Source: Datura wrightii
Taxonomy: Eukaryota > Streptophyta > Magnoliopsida > Solanales > Solanaceae
DNA length: 64,000 bases
Assembly: GCA_035772735.1 (NCBI GenBank)
Contig: JASDFA010000019.1
Location: 69,354,001 to 69,418,000, forward strand
Direction of reading: 5' to 3'
Shown one piece after another: positions 52,832 to 64,000 of the stretch (position 1 is the first letter of the stretch; each line of letters opens with the position of its first letter). The notes beneath the pieces are model-generated. The model worked only from the letters and a program-made list of their open reading frames with translations, made no database searches and had not been told where the DNA came from. The position numbers and the translations under genes are program-made.

Positions 52832-54679
52832 TGTAACACCCCAAAACTTTCCAAAACCAAACTCAGACCTTGCAAGAAAATTCAGAAGAAACAAAAAAAA
52901 AAACCTCAGAACGACTAAGACAATGAGTCGTGGTCAGCTCCAATGACCCATTGTCTCAGTCGTGGTCAGCCCTGCATTGGTCCTTCAAGAACTGACGGGA
53001 GATGGAATGACCTGTTGTGACAAACAACGAGTCGTCCTGTCACTCATTGGTCCCCAACTCAAAATTTCCTTTTCCAGGACCCCGCGACTCAACCAACGAG
53101 TCGTCATGTGATACCACGACTCGTGGAGTGAGTCGTTGGTTAGGATTCCCAGAAACCTCCTTCAGTAACAACGAGTGGCAACAGCAACCCATTGTATCTC
53201 ACAAGGAGTCGTTGTGACCACCCGTGTTGCCAAGTTCAGAGATTTTAGGGACCTTTCAGTAAAGGTAATGACTGAACACAATGACCCATTAGGTCTACCA
53301 ATGAGTCGTTGTGTTGCCCGTTGACAGGCTTCCCAAATTTTCTTCCAGTGGCCACATGAGGAACTAACGACCCGTTGGTTCATCCAAAGAGTCATGGTCC
53401 CTCTATTTGCTAGTTTCAGTGAGCCTAGAACTTGTGATTCAGGAGCAACCACTAGTTCCAACAAGTCATGGTCTCAACTGATGACTCGTTGAGTGACCCA
53501 TTGGTCCCTGTCGATAGTTTTTTCAGATTTTTTTCTAGGGATATATTTGTAATTTCCCACCTTTTTAATTCCTAAAATACATCATTTTGGGTTATTTTCA
53601 GAGAATTTATAGGTGTAATCGACGATTACTTCAACCCTCTCATTCCCTCAGAAAATCAGTTCATAACAACTTCTCTTAGAAAAACACAGAGCAGGAGCTA
53701 CGACAGCTAATTTCTTCTCAGATTCTCTAGGGATTTTCTCCAGGATTTCTTCACCAGGTATGTGGTCCCTTATGTCCCAAAACTCTTCCTTAATTCTTCG
53801 ATCAGTTATAGTCCTGAGTTTTTGAAATATAGAAAGTTTTCAGACAGAATTCTATAAATTTTAGGTGGAACATTATCCATGTTATAAGTTGCTATGTTTT
53901 TTTTTAAATTCTTAGAAATCATGTGGAAACTAGCTTCTTATGAAATGATTTAGCCCTAGCTTTTGAATGAAGTATATTAGGGTCTAGCATAATTGAGTAG
54001 TTAATCATGTTGCTTTACTCTACTAGTGTTGGGATTCCCATATTGTTAAAATTAGTCGAAATCTCAATCGATTGCATGCTAGTCCAATTTTAGTCAGAAT
54101 ATCAGTGGACTCAGTATTATTCAGAAATGTTAGTTGATCAGTTTGACTATAGTATTTTCTTGAGGTGTCAGTGGTGCCTCTCAGTTATCAGTTATTAGAC
54201 TCAGACATTAGTTATCAGATTTCATTTTGTTCTTTAGACAGTCATGATGCTTCGAAATAAGCATCTCTGGCCCGTCTTAGAACCCCAGTTAGAATCTGGT
54301 CTGATAAGACTCTCATGGTACTTCTAGATAAGTATTCCTGACTTAGTCTTGGACTCCAGTTTCGATCTATCAGCTAAGTAGTTAGTATAGGACTATTCAG
54401 TGGGAGTAGGACTTAGCACCGAGCGAACCGGGGTTCCAGCTCACCCAGGTTCCCAGAACCACGTTTCCCCAGACTTGTGATCACCCAGTTCATGCCTTTA
54501 TACCCCTAACAAGGTATATTGGGTCCTACAGATGGGGTGTATACATTGGACTCCACATCTAGCTCAAATGGTTATATGTCGGCTATAGCCTCTCCCACTA
54601 GTCAACACAGTTTCATTTTAGCTCATCTCAGAACAATTTCAGTTTACTCAGTTTAGTTTAGTACAGTTAGCTCAGCTTA
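52832..54679 (+). repeat. 3' LTR of F, first 1848 bp
   Basis: Starts TGTAACACCCCAAAAC. Interrupted at 54679 by G, whose presumed target pentamer is GCTTA (54675-54679). Rich in palindromic ACGAGTCGT/ACGACTCGT words at 52920-53510, upstream of the TTTATA at about 53605. Confidence 0.88.
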
Positions 54680-57666
54680 TGTCACGACCCGAGTCTATAC
54701 CAAGGATGAGACATGATACTTGGAGTCATAAGTAACCCCAAGTCAAACCATGGTCTATCATAACACTGGTAATCTGAGTAAAAATATAGCGAAAGTTTTA
54801 AAATAATAAAACTCATTTAAGAAAAACTATATCATAAAGCTTTATACAACTAAAAACAAAACTGAAAATCTTAATCTGTGTCTAAAAGCCATCTATATCT
54901 GATGAGGTGCTGGGACAAGCCCCCAGCTAATTCTAAAGTCTACTGAATGAAATAAAATTGAAAAAAAAATAAACGTCTCCCTCAAAAGATGAGGACTCAC
55001 CACTGGTGCAGCTGAAAACTCCTGGTTGAGATCTACTAACGATGCTGAGACTAAGAATATGCAGCTGTATCATAAAATGATACAGCATAGGTGTTATGCG
55101 TCAGTACTTTGAATGTACAGAGTATGTAGGAAAAAACATAACACGGAGAATAAATAACTAAGATGTAATGACATGCAATGACCAGTTGAAATGCTGGAAT
55201 TGAATAAACTGAAATATACTGAGATGGTCAAAATGACCCTGTTTGATGGTCAAAGACATGCTCTAAATCTGAGATACTGATCTGAACTACTATATGAGCT
55301 AATATGAACGGAGTAATTTGAAAACTGTTCTAACTGAGCTAATCTGAGACTGAACTGAACAGACTAGTGGGAGAGTCTATAACCGACATATAACCACATG
55401 AGCTAGACGTGGAGTCTGATGTATACACCCTACCGGTAGGACCTAATATACCTTGCCAGGGTATAGACGCATGAACTGAGTGATCACGGGTTTGGGGCCA
55501 TGAGGCCAGTAAAAAGAACCTACGGTAGCAATGTAGTTTTGGGAACCTAGGTGCGTTGGAACCTCGATCCCCTCTCGGTGCTAAGTCCTACTCCCACTAG
55601 ATGGTCCTAACATGACTACTACTACTACCAAGATGATAGATCAAAACTGGGGCCCAGACTAAGTCAGGGATACTTATCTAGAAGTACCCTAAGAGTCTTA
55701 TCGGACCGAATTTTGTAACTGGTCTTTTAAGATTGGTCAGAGCTACTTAGCTAGAAGCGTCATAACTGTCTAAAGAATAAACTAATAACTAGAAGTGCTG
55801 GTTCTAAGACTGGCTAGAGCTGCTTAATTTGACGTGTCGTAACCGTCTAAAGAATTAACTAAAATCTGATAACTGATGTCTAAGTCTAAATACTGATTAT
55901 TGGGAGGCATCACTGACATCTTAGGAGAAGACTGTAGTCAAACTAATCAGCTGACATTTCTGAAATGACTGAGTAGGCTAGTATTCTTACTGAAACTTGA
56001 CTAGCATGAACTGATTAAGATAATCAACTGATATTAACAACATGGGAAATCCAAACACGAAAAACTGACCATTCTGTAGAATTCTAAGTGTTCTGAGTGC
56101 GGACTGTGACTCTGAGGCTGAATATACCAAGATATTAACTTCTACTCAAGGATCTACTTCAGTCAGTCATAACTCGATCAAAATATAACATATCAACATG
56201 ACATTTTTTTTTAGTCAAAATCATGCAAGTCCTACTCTGATTTATGATAAGGACCAAGACTAAGGAACCTTCAGCTAATCAGAGGCCAAAGAGTCTAGGG
56301 AAATCATAGACATACCTTTTCTTACTCAATTCATGGAATCCTAAATCTAGAGCATAATATACATTATGTGTTCCTTATTCATGCAAGCTCATAATTTCAA
56401 ATCATACTTTAAACATATATAATGAAATCATGGTAAAAGTCATGTACATACTTCATAAGAGCCATATCTTGAAAATAGCGCCAATATATAGTAAAATTCT
56501 AGAAAACATGCTACCATCATTTCATATACATAAATCAAGAATTTAGGAATAATTTCATTACATGCATTGCTGCTTATCATGAGGGTCTTTAAATTCACAT
56601 AAAACATATGAGGGATCATGCTTAGATTGAGATCTTAAGAAATAATTATTTTTTTTCTAAAATTTAATAACTAGGGTTTTACATAAAACTCGGGGCACAA
56701 GTACGAAAGGGGACCCTTGTTGAAGTCCCACATGCCTGGTTGAAGAATTTCTCTAAAGGTCTTGAAGCTACTGCACCCTAGAGAGGAACCCTAGTTCTTG
56801 AGCCTTGATCGAAAAAGAGAAATAGAGAAGAAGGATTCGTGAATGTTTTAGGATCGAATGAGGGACTAGGCTAGATAATACCCTTTAAACCATCCCACTA
56901 GATACCCAAAATGACGTAGTTTAGGAGTTAGGAGCACAGGAAATTACAAAACCACCCTAGGAAATTCATAGAAAAAAATACCCTTCCACCCTCACGAGGC
57001 ACTCCACGAGTCGTGGGGTCAGGGACAATTCGTGGGGCTAAGTCATGCAGTGCACTGGAACTTTTCTCAAAATTCCCTCGAATTTACCGACGACTAACTT
57101 CATGATTCATTTGTATGACTTAACGACTTGTGACTCCTTATTACCACTGAAGTAAACAATCATGGTCTTTCATCCCACGACTGACATGACGAGTCGTGAC
57201 TTTCTACAATGACTCGTCGTCTCCCCTCGTTGTCACCATTGCCTCAAAATTGACATTCTTCCAACAATCATCGTCATAGGTCATAGCCTCACCTAACGGT
57301 TAGTGGTCACCATCCCTCGTCACTGGAACCTTTATCCTACACTTCCCCTCGATGACTCTCAGGATGACTCATTACTGAACTTAACGAGTCGTCAAGTCTC
57401 CTGTCCCTTGGAGTCTTGACATTTCAGGCTGCTGCTCGTGCCAAGGACCCCACGACTCATCTCCTCATTCCATAAGTTGTGACGTAGGTCATTACCTTAG
57501 AGCTCTGAATAGGACTTCATTGACTGCTTGCCACGAGTCTCGCCACGACTCGTGAAGTCACCTAACATGTCATACCATGACCCATTATATGGTGAAATTT
57601 CCACTTCCCTTCTGAATTCTTTCTTTAACTTTGCGGTCTGATCTTAGAAATTTTCGAGGTGTTATA
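54680..57666 (-). repeat. 3' LTR of G (2987 bp)
   Basis: Plus strand begins TGTCACGACCCGAGTC and ends GAGGTGTTATA, next to the minus-strand polypurine tract (CTCCCCCTTGGG at about 57670-57682). Longest LTR in the window; the left 620 bases align with 60150-60771. ACGAGTCGT-type words crowd 57000-57600. Confidence 0.85.
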
Positions 57667-59132
57667 ATATCTCCCCCTTGGGAACATTCGTCCTCGAATG
57701 TAGGTTAAACATACTGAAAGGATAGGGACAAAACTAAAATCCCAAATACTAAGCACTCAAAACTAAGAACCAACGTAGTGACTGAGCTAAAAGGCTAGGG
57801 AAAGAGTTGCAATCCCGAGAGCTGAATGCTAAGACTGAATGCCAATGGAGTATCTGACTCCCAACTAAACTACATATCTGAATTGAGTTTCTGAATCATA
57901 CATGCATGCTAAGATTTGATAAAAATAACTAAAGGACATGAAGCTGAAATGGAACTAAGTAGGGTAATTAGGACAAACTGTTCCTCTCAAGCTGGAACTG
58001 AGCGGTTAGGGACGGAGTTGTAAATCTCATAACTGCTTTCCGATATCTAAATGGGTGGCCTTATCTGAATTCAGTTTCCTAAGTAGTCCCTTCTACTAGC
58101 TAATTGTTCCTTAATACCTTTACTGGAACAACTTCCTCATTCCCCAACTTACGATCTTGACGGTCAAAATTTCAACTGAAACCTCTTTTTTAAAAGAGAT
58201 TGTCATCCTCACCAACACCTCATCACCCCTTTCCTGGGTAAAATCTTTAGAGACACCTTTCTAGCTACAACAACTTCCATGAATACCACCACATCATTAA
58301 AGCTTATCACTAAAATCATCTTACGACTCCCCTGCAGCATACACCATCCAAGAATTTCCCTGTCTCCCTAGTAGGACTAACAACTGCATCTCATGAACTT
58401 ATGTATATGAGCACCTAAGGTATAAATAGAAAGTTATTATGAGTATATCTATTACAACAATCATTCTTGATATAGGTGAATGTACACATGGCTTAGAGTA
58501 AGGAAATCGCAAGCACAAATCATTCAAAGAGCCTAATCTGAGCATACACATGATGTAGCATGATTTCTGGACCGTTAAAGAGAGTCTGAGGGACTGGGTT
58601 CTTGGAGCTGAACATATTGTGGGACATGAGTCTGTACATAACTAGTTTTCATGACATGAAGCTGGGATTTTCGAAGCCATGGAGTGAGATTGGGATCGCT
58701 GTCTAAAACTGTTATCTATAATTCTAGGAATATGAACATAAGCATAAGTAGAATGTAGTGTCAACTGGAATACTAGAGGAAACAATTGAAATAAGAAGGA
58801 TTGACATTCCATAGCTCTTATTTCTGGAGCCCTTCTACTAAAACACCTAGGGCGTGACTTGGTCTTCTTAACTTATCATCTCCCCCTTAGTTTAAAGTCA
58901 CCATTCTCAAGCTCTTAGATCCTTTCTTAAGTCTAGGTTACATCACTAACTCTTGAATTCTCACTCGCCTCGAAAGCTATATCACTGAAGGTTTCATACT
59001 TATAACCATTTCATATCAGCCACAGGATAATTTTCATACTGGCATTCTAAAGGCATCTAATACCCTATATCATGGCTCCTGCGCCTAACAACATGCAAGG
59101 ATCAACATAAAAAGTTCATAACATACTTGCAA
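57667..59132 (-). pseudogene. Residual pol/3' region of G with chromodomain remnant
   Basis: Minus strand around 58170-58040 reads, with stops, as a chromodomain piece (EEVVPVKVLRNN, LVEGTT). To its left is the 3' untranslated DNA of the family. From 58200 to 59130 I recognise no domain, although RT, RNase H and integrase would be expected here; they have been deleted. Short frames are meaningless. Confidence 0.55.
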
Positions 59133-59910
59133 CTATATTTGGAGCTGTCTGTCATCTGAACTAAATGTTGGATCTTGCTGATATGGGCGAGCTGCTGGAA
59201 TGGTTGGCCGAGTCTTCCCACGTCCAGAAAAAGGGCAATTCTTTAATCTATGGACCAATCGGCCATATCCAAAACATCTTTTCTTACTGAGCAAACAGTT
59301 ACTGGGGTGGCTCCTTCCACATTTCTCGCAAGCTGGGTAGCCTGACAAGGCTACAGAAGAGGTAGTTGAGGCTCTATCTTTGCTTTGCTTAGCTGCTGGG
59401 AAATCTATGTGACTATGGCCCGACTTGCAGCACCAAAATCAACCACTTGAACCAGCCATGCATTCTCCCAAATGGTTCTTCCCACAATTCTTGCAAGTTG
59501 GGTAGGTAATCTCCCTTACTCTGGGTTTGGTTGGAGCACTAATTAGCGATGGAACGGAGGCTGATGATCTTTGACGGGATTGGAAACGAGGTCCACCACT
59601 CATCCTCTATTGGGAAAACCCTGAGTCCCCTATCCTTGCTCTCTTGCTCCCCTTTTCTTTTCCCTTGAACTATCCATCTGCTTTTGGACCACGAAACTCA
59701 GGTGGACTCCTTTTTGTGAAGTTTTGAACCCTAGTAGCTATCGCCTCTTTGGTAGGGTTCCCAGGTGCGTCTGCCTGTTGGTTAAGTTGAGTAGTCATGG
59801 CCCGTATTAACACTCTATGGGCAGCCCTAAGCTCTGCATCCGTCATTTGCCCACTAAGGGGGCCTACTAGAGTTGGTGGGCTGGTGAGTTCCCGTTATTT
59901 TTTCCTCTTC
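59133..59910 (-). pseudogene. Gag C-terminal part of G with doubled zinc-knuckle block
   Basis: Minus strand. One nucleocapsid block is open at 59348-59133 (CEKCGRSHPSNC, then KRCFGYGRLVHRLKNC). A second, upstream in the same frame at about 59515-59400, reads TCKNCGKNHLGEC then a TGA and a CCKSGHSH piece. So the module CxxC..H..C plus CxxxGxxxH occurs twice in tandem, where B has it once. N-terminal gag is readable only in fragments to about 59910. The capsid-type domain is not clearly visible. Confidence 0.7.
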
Positions 59911-60149
59911 CACTATCTCTTCTGGGATGCATTGTCTGCGAATGCGTAAAGCATGAGTTATAAGAGAAACTTTAGAGTTTACACTGTATCGCACAATAAG
60001 AATAATGAAATAAGGGAATTTTCCTAAAAACGCTTTGTAGCCCCCTCTCATAAGTGTGGCGCGATTCACACTCATGAAATGGACTCTACTTGACGCGACT
60101 TTCAGACATCCTAGGACACTCTAAACCTAGTGCTCTAATACCAAGTTTG
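59911..60149 (-). other. Leader and primer binding site of G
   Basis: Parallels 13085-13320 of B. The primer site on the minus strand is TGGTATTAGAGC (60145-60134), one base different from the initiator-Met-tRNA type TGGTATCAGAGC, four bases from the LTR edge. Confidence 0.8.
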
Positions 60150-60771
60150 TCACGACCTGAGTCTATCCTTGGATGAGACACGATACTTGGAGTCACAAGT
60201 AACCCCAAGTCAACCCATGATCTATCATAACACTGGTAATCTGAGTAAAAACATTGCGGAAGTTTTAAAATAATAAAACTCATTTAAGTAAAACTACATT
60301 ATAAAGCTATATACAACTGAAAACAAAACTGAAAATTTGAATCTGTGTCTGAAAGCCATCTATATCTGATGAGTTGCTGGGACAAGATCCCAACTAACTC
60401 TAAAGTCAACTAAATGAAATAAAATTGAAGAAAAATAAACATCGCCCTTGAAAGATGAGGACTCACCACTAGTGCAGCTGCAAACTCCTGGTTGAGATCT
60501 GCTAATGATGCTAACGCTGAGAATCTGTAGCTGTATCATAAAATGAAACAACATAGGAGGTATGCATCAGTTCTTTGAATGTACTAAGTATGTAGGAGAA
60601 AACATAACATGAAGAATAAATAACTGAGATGTAATGACATGCAATGACCAATTGAAATGCTGAAACTGAATAAACTGAAATATACTGAGATGGTCAAAAT
60701 GATCCTATTTGATGGTCAAAGACATGCCCTAAATCTGAGATACTAATCTGACCTACTGTATGAATTAATAT
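60150..60771 (-). repeat. 5' LTR of G, first part
   Basis: Begins TGTCACGACCTGAGTC on the plus strand and matches 54680-55300. Cut at 60771 by H; AATAT (60767-60771) is the presumed target pentamer. Confidence 0.85.
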
Positions 60772-63062
60772 TGTCACGACCCGAACTTAGACCCAGATCG
60801 TAACACGGGACAAGGAATCCTGAGAGGCCCCAAGTCGACCCAAGGCATAAGCATACATCTAACTTCATTCATTATAAGCGGAAGACTAATCACAAGGCAT
60901 AGCGAAAACATAAGCATAATCATGACATATCATAACAAACGGAATCATTTAGACATACACAAGCTAATACTACACACTGTTTGAAAGCTTCTATTACATA
61001 CGATGGGTTGATGGGACAACACCCCCAACTAACCCGGACAAGTACTAAAACATAAAATAGCATGAATTTCTGTCAAATGGCCCTCAGAACACGAGGACTC
61101 ACCAAAAAGCTGAAAGTACACTCTGAGATGATCTAATATAAGGATGAGCTTGACAGCCGAAACCTGTATCATAAGACGATACAACATAGAAAGTATGCGC
61201 TCAGTACATGAAATGTACCGAGTATCCAAGGTAAGTAAAACGAACATTTAAATATGTAAAAGCTCATAGAACATCATAAGAGTATGACATCATGCTCATA
61301 TCATAAATATCGTAACTTAACATATAAAAAGACTCAAAATTTTCTAAGCATCCGTAATACGAATGTAATCATGATCATAAGAGAAAAGCCAAAATGAACA
61401 TTTATTGAGCCAACATACGTAATCATAAACATGCATAAATCATGAGGAACATTGGGAGATTCTCTTAACTAACATACCCCATATGAGCACACATGAAGCC
61501 CAACTTGTGACCCTAGTCGGGAGGGTGTTCGCACCTTGCCAAGGGAAGAACCATGAAAGGCGTGATCACACATGAAGAGGGCCATTTGGGCTGGGGACAG
61601 TCATAAGGAAGGTCCCAACATACCTACGGTGGCATGTAGTTTATGAGATCCGGGGTAGAACCTGGGCCTCGAACCTACTCGGTGTTCGATACTACTCCTA
61701 AAACATATATAGTGCTCATAATATAATATGCATGAGTTCATTGGCTAGTTAAATCATGATAATCATAAACATGCTTGTAAATACGTGAACTAGCCATGAA
61801 ACAAATCCCGTGAGTTGGCCTAAAACATAATTCATGAATCATAGGTTTAATACATACTTGTAGATTATGCATATAGCTCGAGAGTCACCAAATATTGATG
61901 GGTAATTGAATAAATTCATATTTCAAATCATAAATGATGCTAGGCTTGTAAGTATTATCAATGGAAACAAAGATCTTAAATCGATTTATCATAGATCATG
62001 CTTAGGTAGGCTTGATTTAATAGAATTAATAATCGACCATTGTATAATGAAAATAGTTATAAAAATCTAATCGAAATTCATAAAATGTAATGTAAATCAC
62101 AATTTAGAACAAGCCATTTGTAAATTCTTATATTTTCATAAAAATTGAAATAAAACCCCAATAGATTTTTGGTAGATTTCCATAAATTACTAGAGAATGG
62201 GCATGGCTGTGAATGGAAACACCCATTCGTAACCCTACATACCTAGGTAGGATTAGATTCTAAAGTTCTTGAATGCCCAAGGATGAATTGATAGGGAAAG
62301 GCTTGAGGAATAGCTTGATCTCTTCAAAATTTCTCTTAATATGAATGCATGGGAATGATCTATGCAATAGGGACTTAACCTACCTTAAAATGTCCTGAAA
62401 ATACATGAAACAACGTAGTTTAGGGCCTTATAGCATAGAAAGGTCGAAAATGACCTTAATGAATTTAGCCTGAAAATTTGCACAGGTTAACCAACGGGTG
62501 TACCAATGAGTCGTTGGAAGCTACCATGACTCATGGTATGGTTCATTGTATGAACTGCCCAGTACTTGCTTCCGGAATCAAACCACGACTCAACAAGATG
62601 ACTCGTTCTTTTGTCCAACGGGTTGTTGAGTCGATCGTTGCTTGCCACTCTGAAATTTCTGAACTTTCTCACAACTAGTCTCACCATGACTCATTGTTTC
62701 ACCAACGGGATGTGGTGTCCATCTGTTAAGTCCACTGGAAATCTGACCATGTAGACAATGATTGCTGACTACGGGTCATTGTAACTTATAATGGGTCATT
62801 GGATGACCCATTATTTCCCCAAATGCTAAAGTCAATCTCTTACCACGACACAGACGCCGACTCGTTGTTTCCCACAACGAGTAGTTACATCGGTCATTGC
62901 CTCCACTGCCACCCGGACTCCTGAAACCACGTCTGACAACAACGGCTCGTGGTTTCCAACCATGAGTCGTTACACCTCTTGTTCTTTGTTGTTTTTTCCA
63001 ATTTCAGTAGTTTTCAACTTTTAACTCCCAGGTCTACTCTTAGGCCTTTCTAGGGTATTACA
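60772..63062 (-). repeat. 3' LTR of H (2291 bp)
   Basis: Plus strand TGTCACGACCCGAACTTAGA at the left and AGGGTATTACA at the right, complement of TG..CA ends. The tract ATATCTCCCCCTTG (63063-63076) is the complement of the polypurine tract. Palindromic ACGACTCGT-type words at 62480-62960. Confidence 0.88.
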
Positions 63063-63304
63063 ATATCTCCCCCTTGTGAACATTCATCTTCGAATGAAGG
63101 AAACAAGCAGAAAACAAAAGCATGCAATTACAATATTCAAATACTGATCATTTAAATTGAAAACTAAAGGAATGACTACCATCGATTCATATCACATAGC
63201 TGAACAGATCTCAAGCTTCACATACAGATCCATACACATCAAAGAAACTTGAACACATGAACTGAACGTGAACACTAAATAGGGTCATAGAGCAAGCTGA
63301 TACC

Positions 63305-64000
63305 TCAAGTCGGAACTGAGCCAGTAGAGGATGAGTATGGGTATCTAGCCATCATATCCGCTTTGTCTTCCCACGTAGCTCCTTCAACATGCTGATTCCT
63401 CCATAATATTTTAACTGAAGCTACTTCCTTGTTCCTTAGCCTCTGAACCTGACGATCCAATATTTCCTCCGGCACCTCCTCATGGCAAAGTCTATCGTTC
63501 ACACTAACGCTACCGTGACTACTAGAGCTAGATCTCCCAAACATTTCTTCAAAAGAGACACATGAAACACAAGATGCACGAAAGATAACTCTGAGGGAAA
63601 ATCCAATTCATACGCCATCTTGCCAACTCTTCTCATAATCTGGTAGGGACCAACATAGCAGGGACTGAGTTTTCCTTTCTTCCCAAACCACATTACTCCC
63701 TTCATGGGAGACACTCTCAGAAATACCCAATCGTCCACCTCTAACTCCAACTCTCTCCTCCTCACATCAGCATATGACTTTTGATGACTCTGAGTGGTTT
63801 TTAGCATGTCCCTTATCAACTGAACCTTCACCATAGCCTCATGAACCGAATCTGGCCCTATCATAGCTGCCTCACCAACCTCAAACCATCCAATGGACGA
63901 TCTACATCTCTGCCCATAGAGAGCCTCAAATGGTGCCATTTGGATAATGGAATGATAGCTATTATTGTAAGCAAACTCGATCAGGGGAAAGTGATCATAC
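63305..64000 (-). pseudogene. Integrase C-terminal half and chromodomain of H
   Basis: Minus strand. Open at 63939-63499: MAPFEALYGQRCRSSIGWFE, VFLRVSPMKGVMWFGKKGKL, YVGPYQIMRRVGKMAYELDF, FVHLVFHVSLLKKCLGD. This frame ends and the protein continues in another at 63544-63305: RLCHEEVPEEILDRQVQRLR, KEVASVKILWRNQHVEGATW, DKADMMARYPY, the chromodomain. One frame change near 63500-63540 is visible. DNA upstream (63940-64000) continues the integrase core (EFAYNNSYHSI-like) off the window. 63077-63304 is 3' untranslated. Confidence 0.85.

Larger units (their letters stand above)
48393..54679 (+). mobile_element. Chromovirus F (+), internally deleted
   Basis: Plus-strand element with a 5' LTR (48393-50255, truncated at its 3' end), pol from mid-RT to chromodomain, polypurine tract and 3' LTR (52832-54679, interrupted by G). 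The 5' LTR runs directly into RT palm sequence, so the end of the LTR, primer site, gag, protease and RT fingers were removed in one deletion near 50255-50262. LTR starts TGTAACACCC, the same family as E1 and D. The target pentamer at the left is GTGAA (48388-48392); the right one is outside the window. Confidence 0.85.
54680..60771 (-). mobile_element. Chromovirus G (-), most of pol deleted
   Basis: Minus-strand element in the 3' LTR of F. 3' LTR 54680-57666, internal DNA 57667-60149 (only about 2.5 kb), primer site, and the first 622 bases of the 5' LTR (60150-60771), where H is inserted. Internal DNA shows a chromodomain remnant and gag, but no RT or integrase core. Plus-strand end word TGTCACGACC is shared by both LTRs. 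It continues beyond the window on the far side of H. Confidence 0.85.
60772..64000 (-). mobile_element. Chromovirus H (-), left part
   Basis: Minus-strand element running off the right edge: 3' LTR 60772-63062, polypurine tract, then chromodomain and integrase coding DNA. It is in the 5' LTR of G, the last insertion in the F-G-H series. The visible pol frames are longer and cleaner than in B or G, consistent with younger age. Confidence 0.88.

Noticed and set aside
52920..53515. CRISPR-like or satellite array
   Set aside because: The recurring ACGAGTCGT words have irregular spacing and variable sequence and lie inside LTR U3. No regular repeat-spacer or tandem unit.

Overview
The window is intergenic, repeat-packed nuclear DNA of a flowering plant. 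Almost every base belongs to nested Ty3/gypsy LTR retrotransposons, and I see no intact host gene. Two lineages dominate: (i) Tekay/Del-type chromoviruses (2.3-3.0 kb LTRs, initiator-Met-type primer sites, integrase ending in a chromodomain), and (ii) Athila-type elements (1.43-1.46 kb LTRs, Asp-type primer site, extra ORF after pol). The LTR style (a start of TGTCACGACCC when read on the opposite strand) looks eudicot, perhaps Solanaceae, but this is a weak inference from memory.

Layout. 1-5439: right end of chromovirus A (+): RT/RNase H remnant, integrase, chromodomain, full 3' LTR. A sits inside the 3' LTR of chromovirus B (-), which runs from 5440 to 43929 with insertions. B's coding region is 5679-10462 plus 13010-13320, split by a solo LTR (E1, +, 10463-13009). 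B's 5' LTR (13321-14258 + 42486-43929) is split by a second solo LTR, D (-, 14259-14909 + 40664-42480, site duplication GTAGT). D is split by Athila C0 (-, 14910-40658, site duplication AGTAG). C0 is split inside its reverse transcriptase by Athila C1 (+, 23005-35949, site duplication CATTG). The insertion order is therefore B, then D, then C0, then C1, with A and E1 also later than B. LTR divergence counted by eye (about 30 changes in C0, about 17 in C1) agrees with that order.

43930-48392 is the older substrate: an AT-rich stretch holding an intron-containing pseudogene of an RPA70-like OB-fold protein (-), a Ty1/copia pre-integrase fragment (+), a 26-bp tandem duplication and a probable decayed LTR. 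48393-54679 is chromovirus F (+), with gag, protease and half of RT deleted. G (-, from 54680) is inserted in the 3' LTR of F and has lost most of pol. H (-, from 60772) is inserted in the 5' LTR of G and runs off the window.

How parts work together. Each element once encoded Gag, protease, RT, RNase H and integrase between LTRs that supply promoter and terminator. All are now broken by stops, frameshifts, deletions or insertions. The Athila copies also keep a 407-codon ORF after pol, preceded in both copies by a GC-rich inverted-repeat cassette, a hairpin, and a plausible leader intron ending just before the ATG. The same cassette type lies just upstream of the TATA box in the Athila LTR and in the LTR of the unrelated chromovirus A. 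This shared promoter-proximal module, the three purine-rich motif copies around the extra ORF, and the hairpin after pol are the most unusual signals here.
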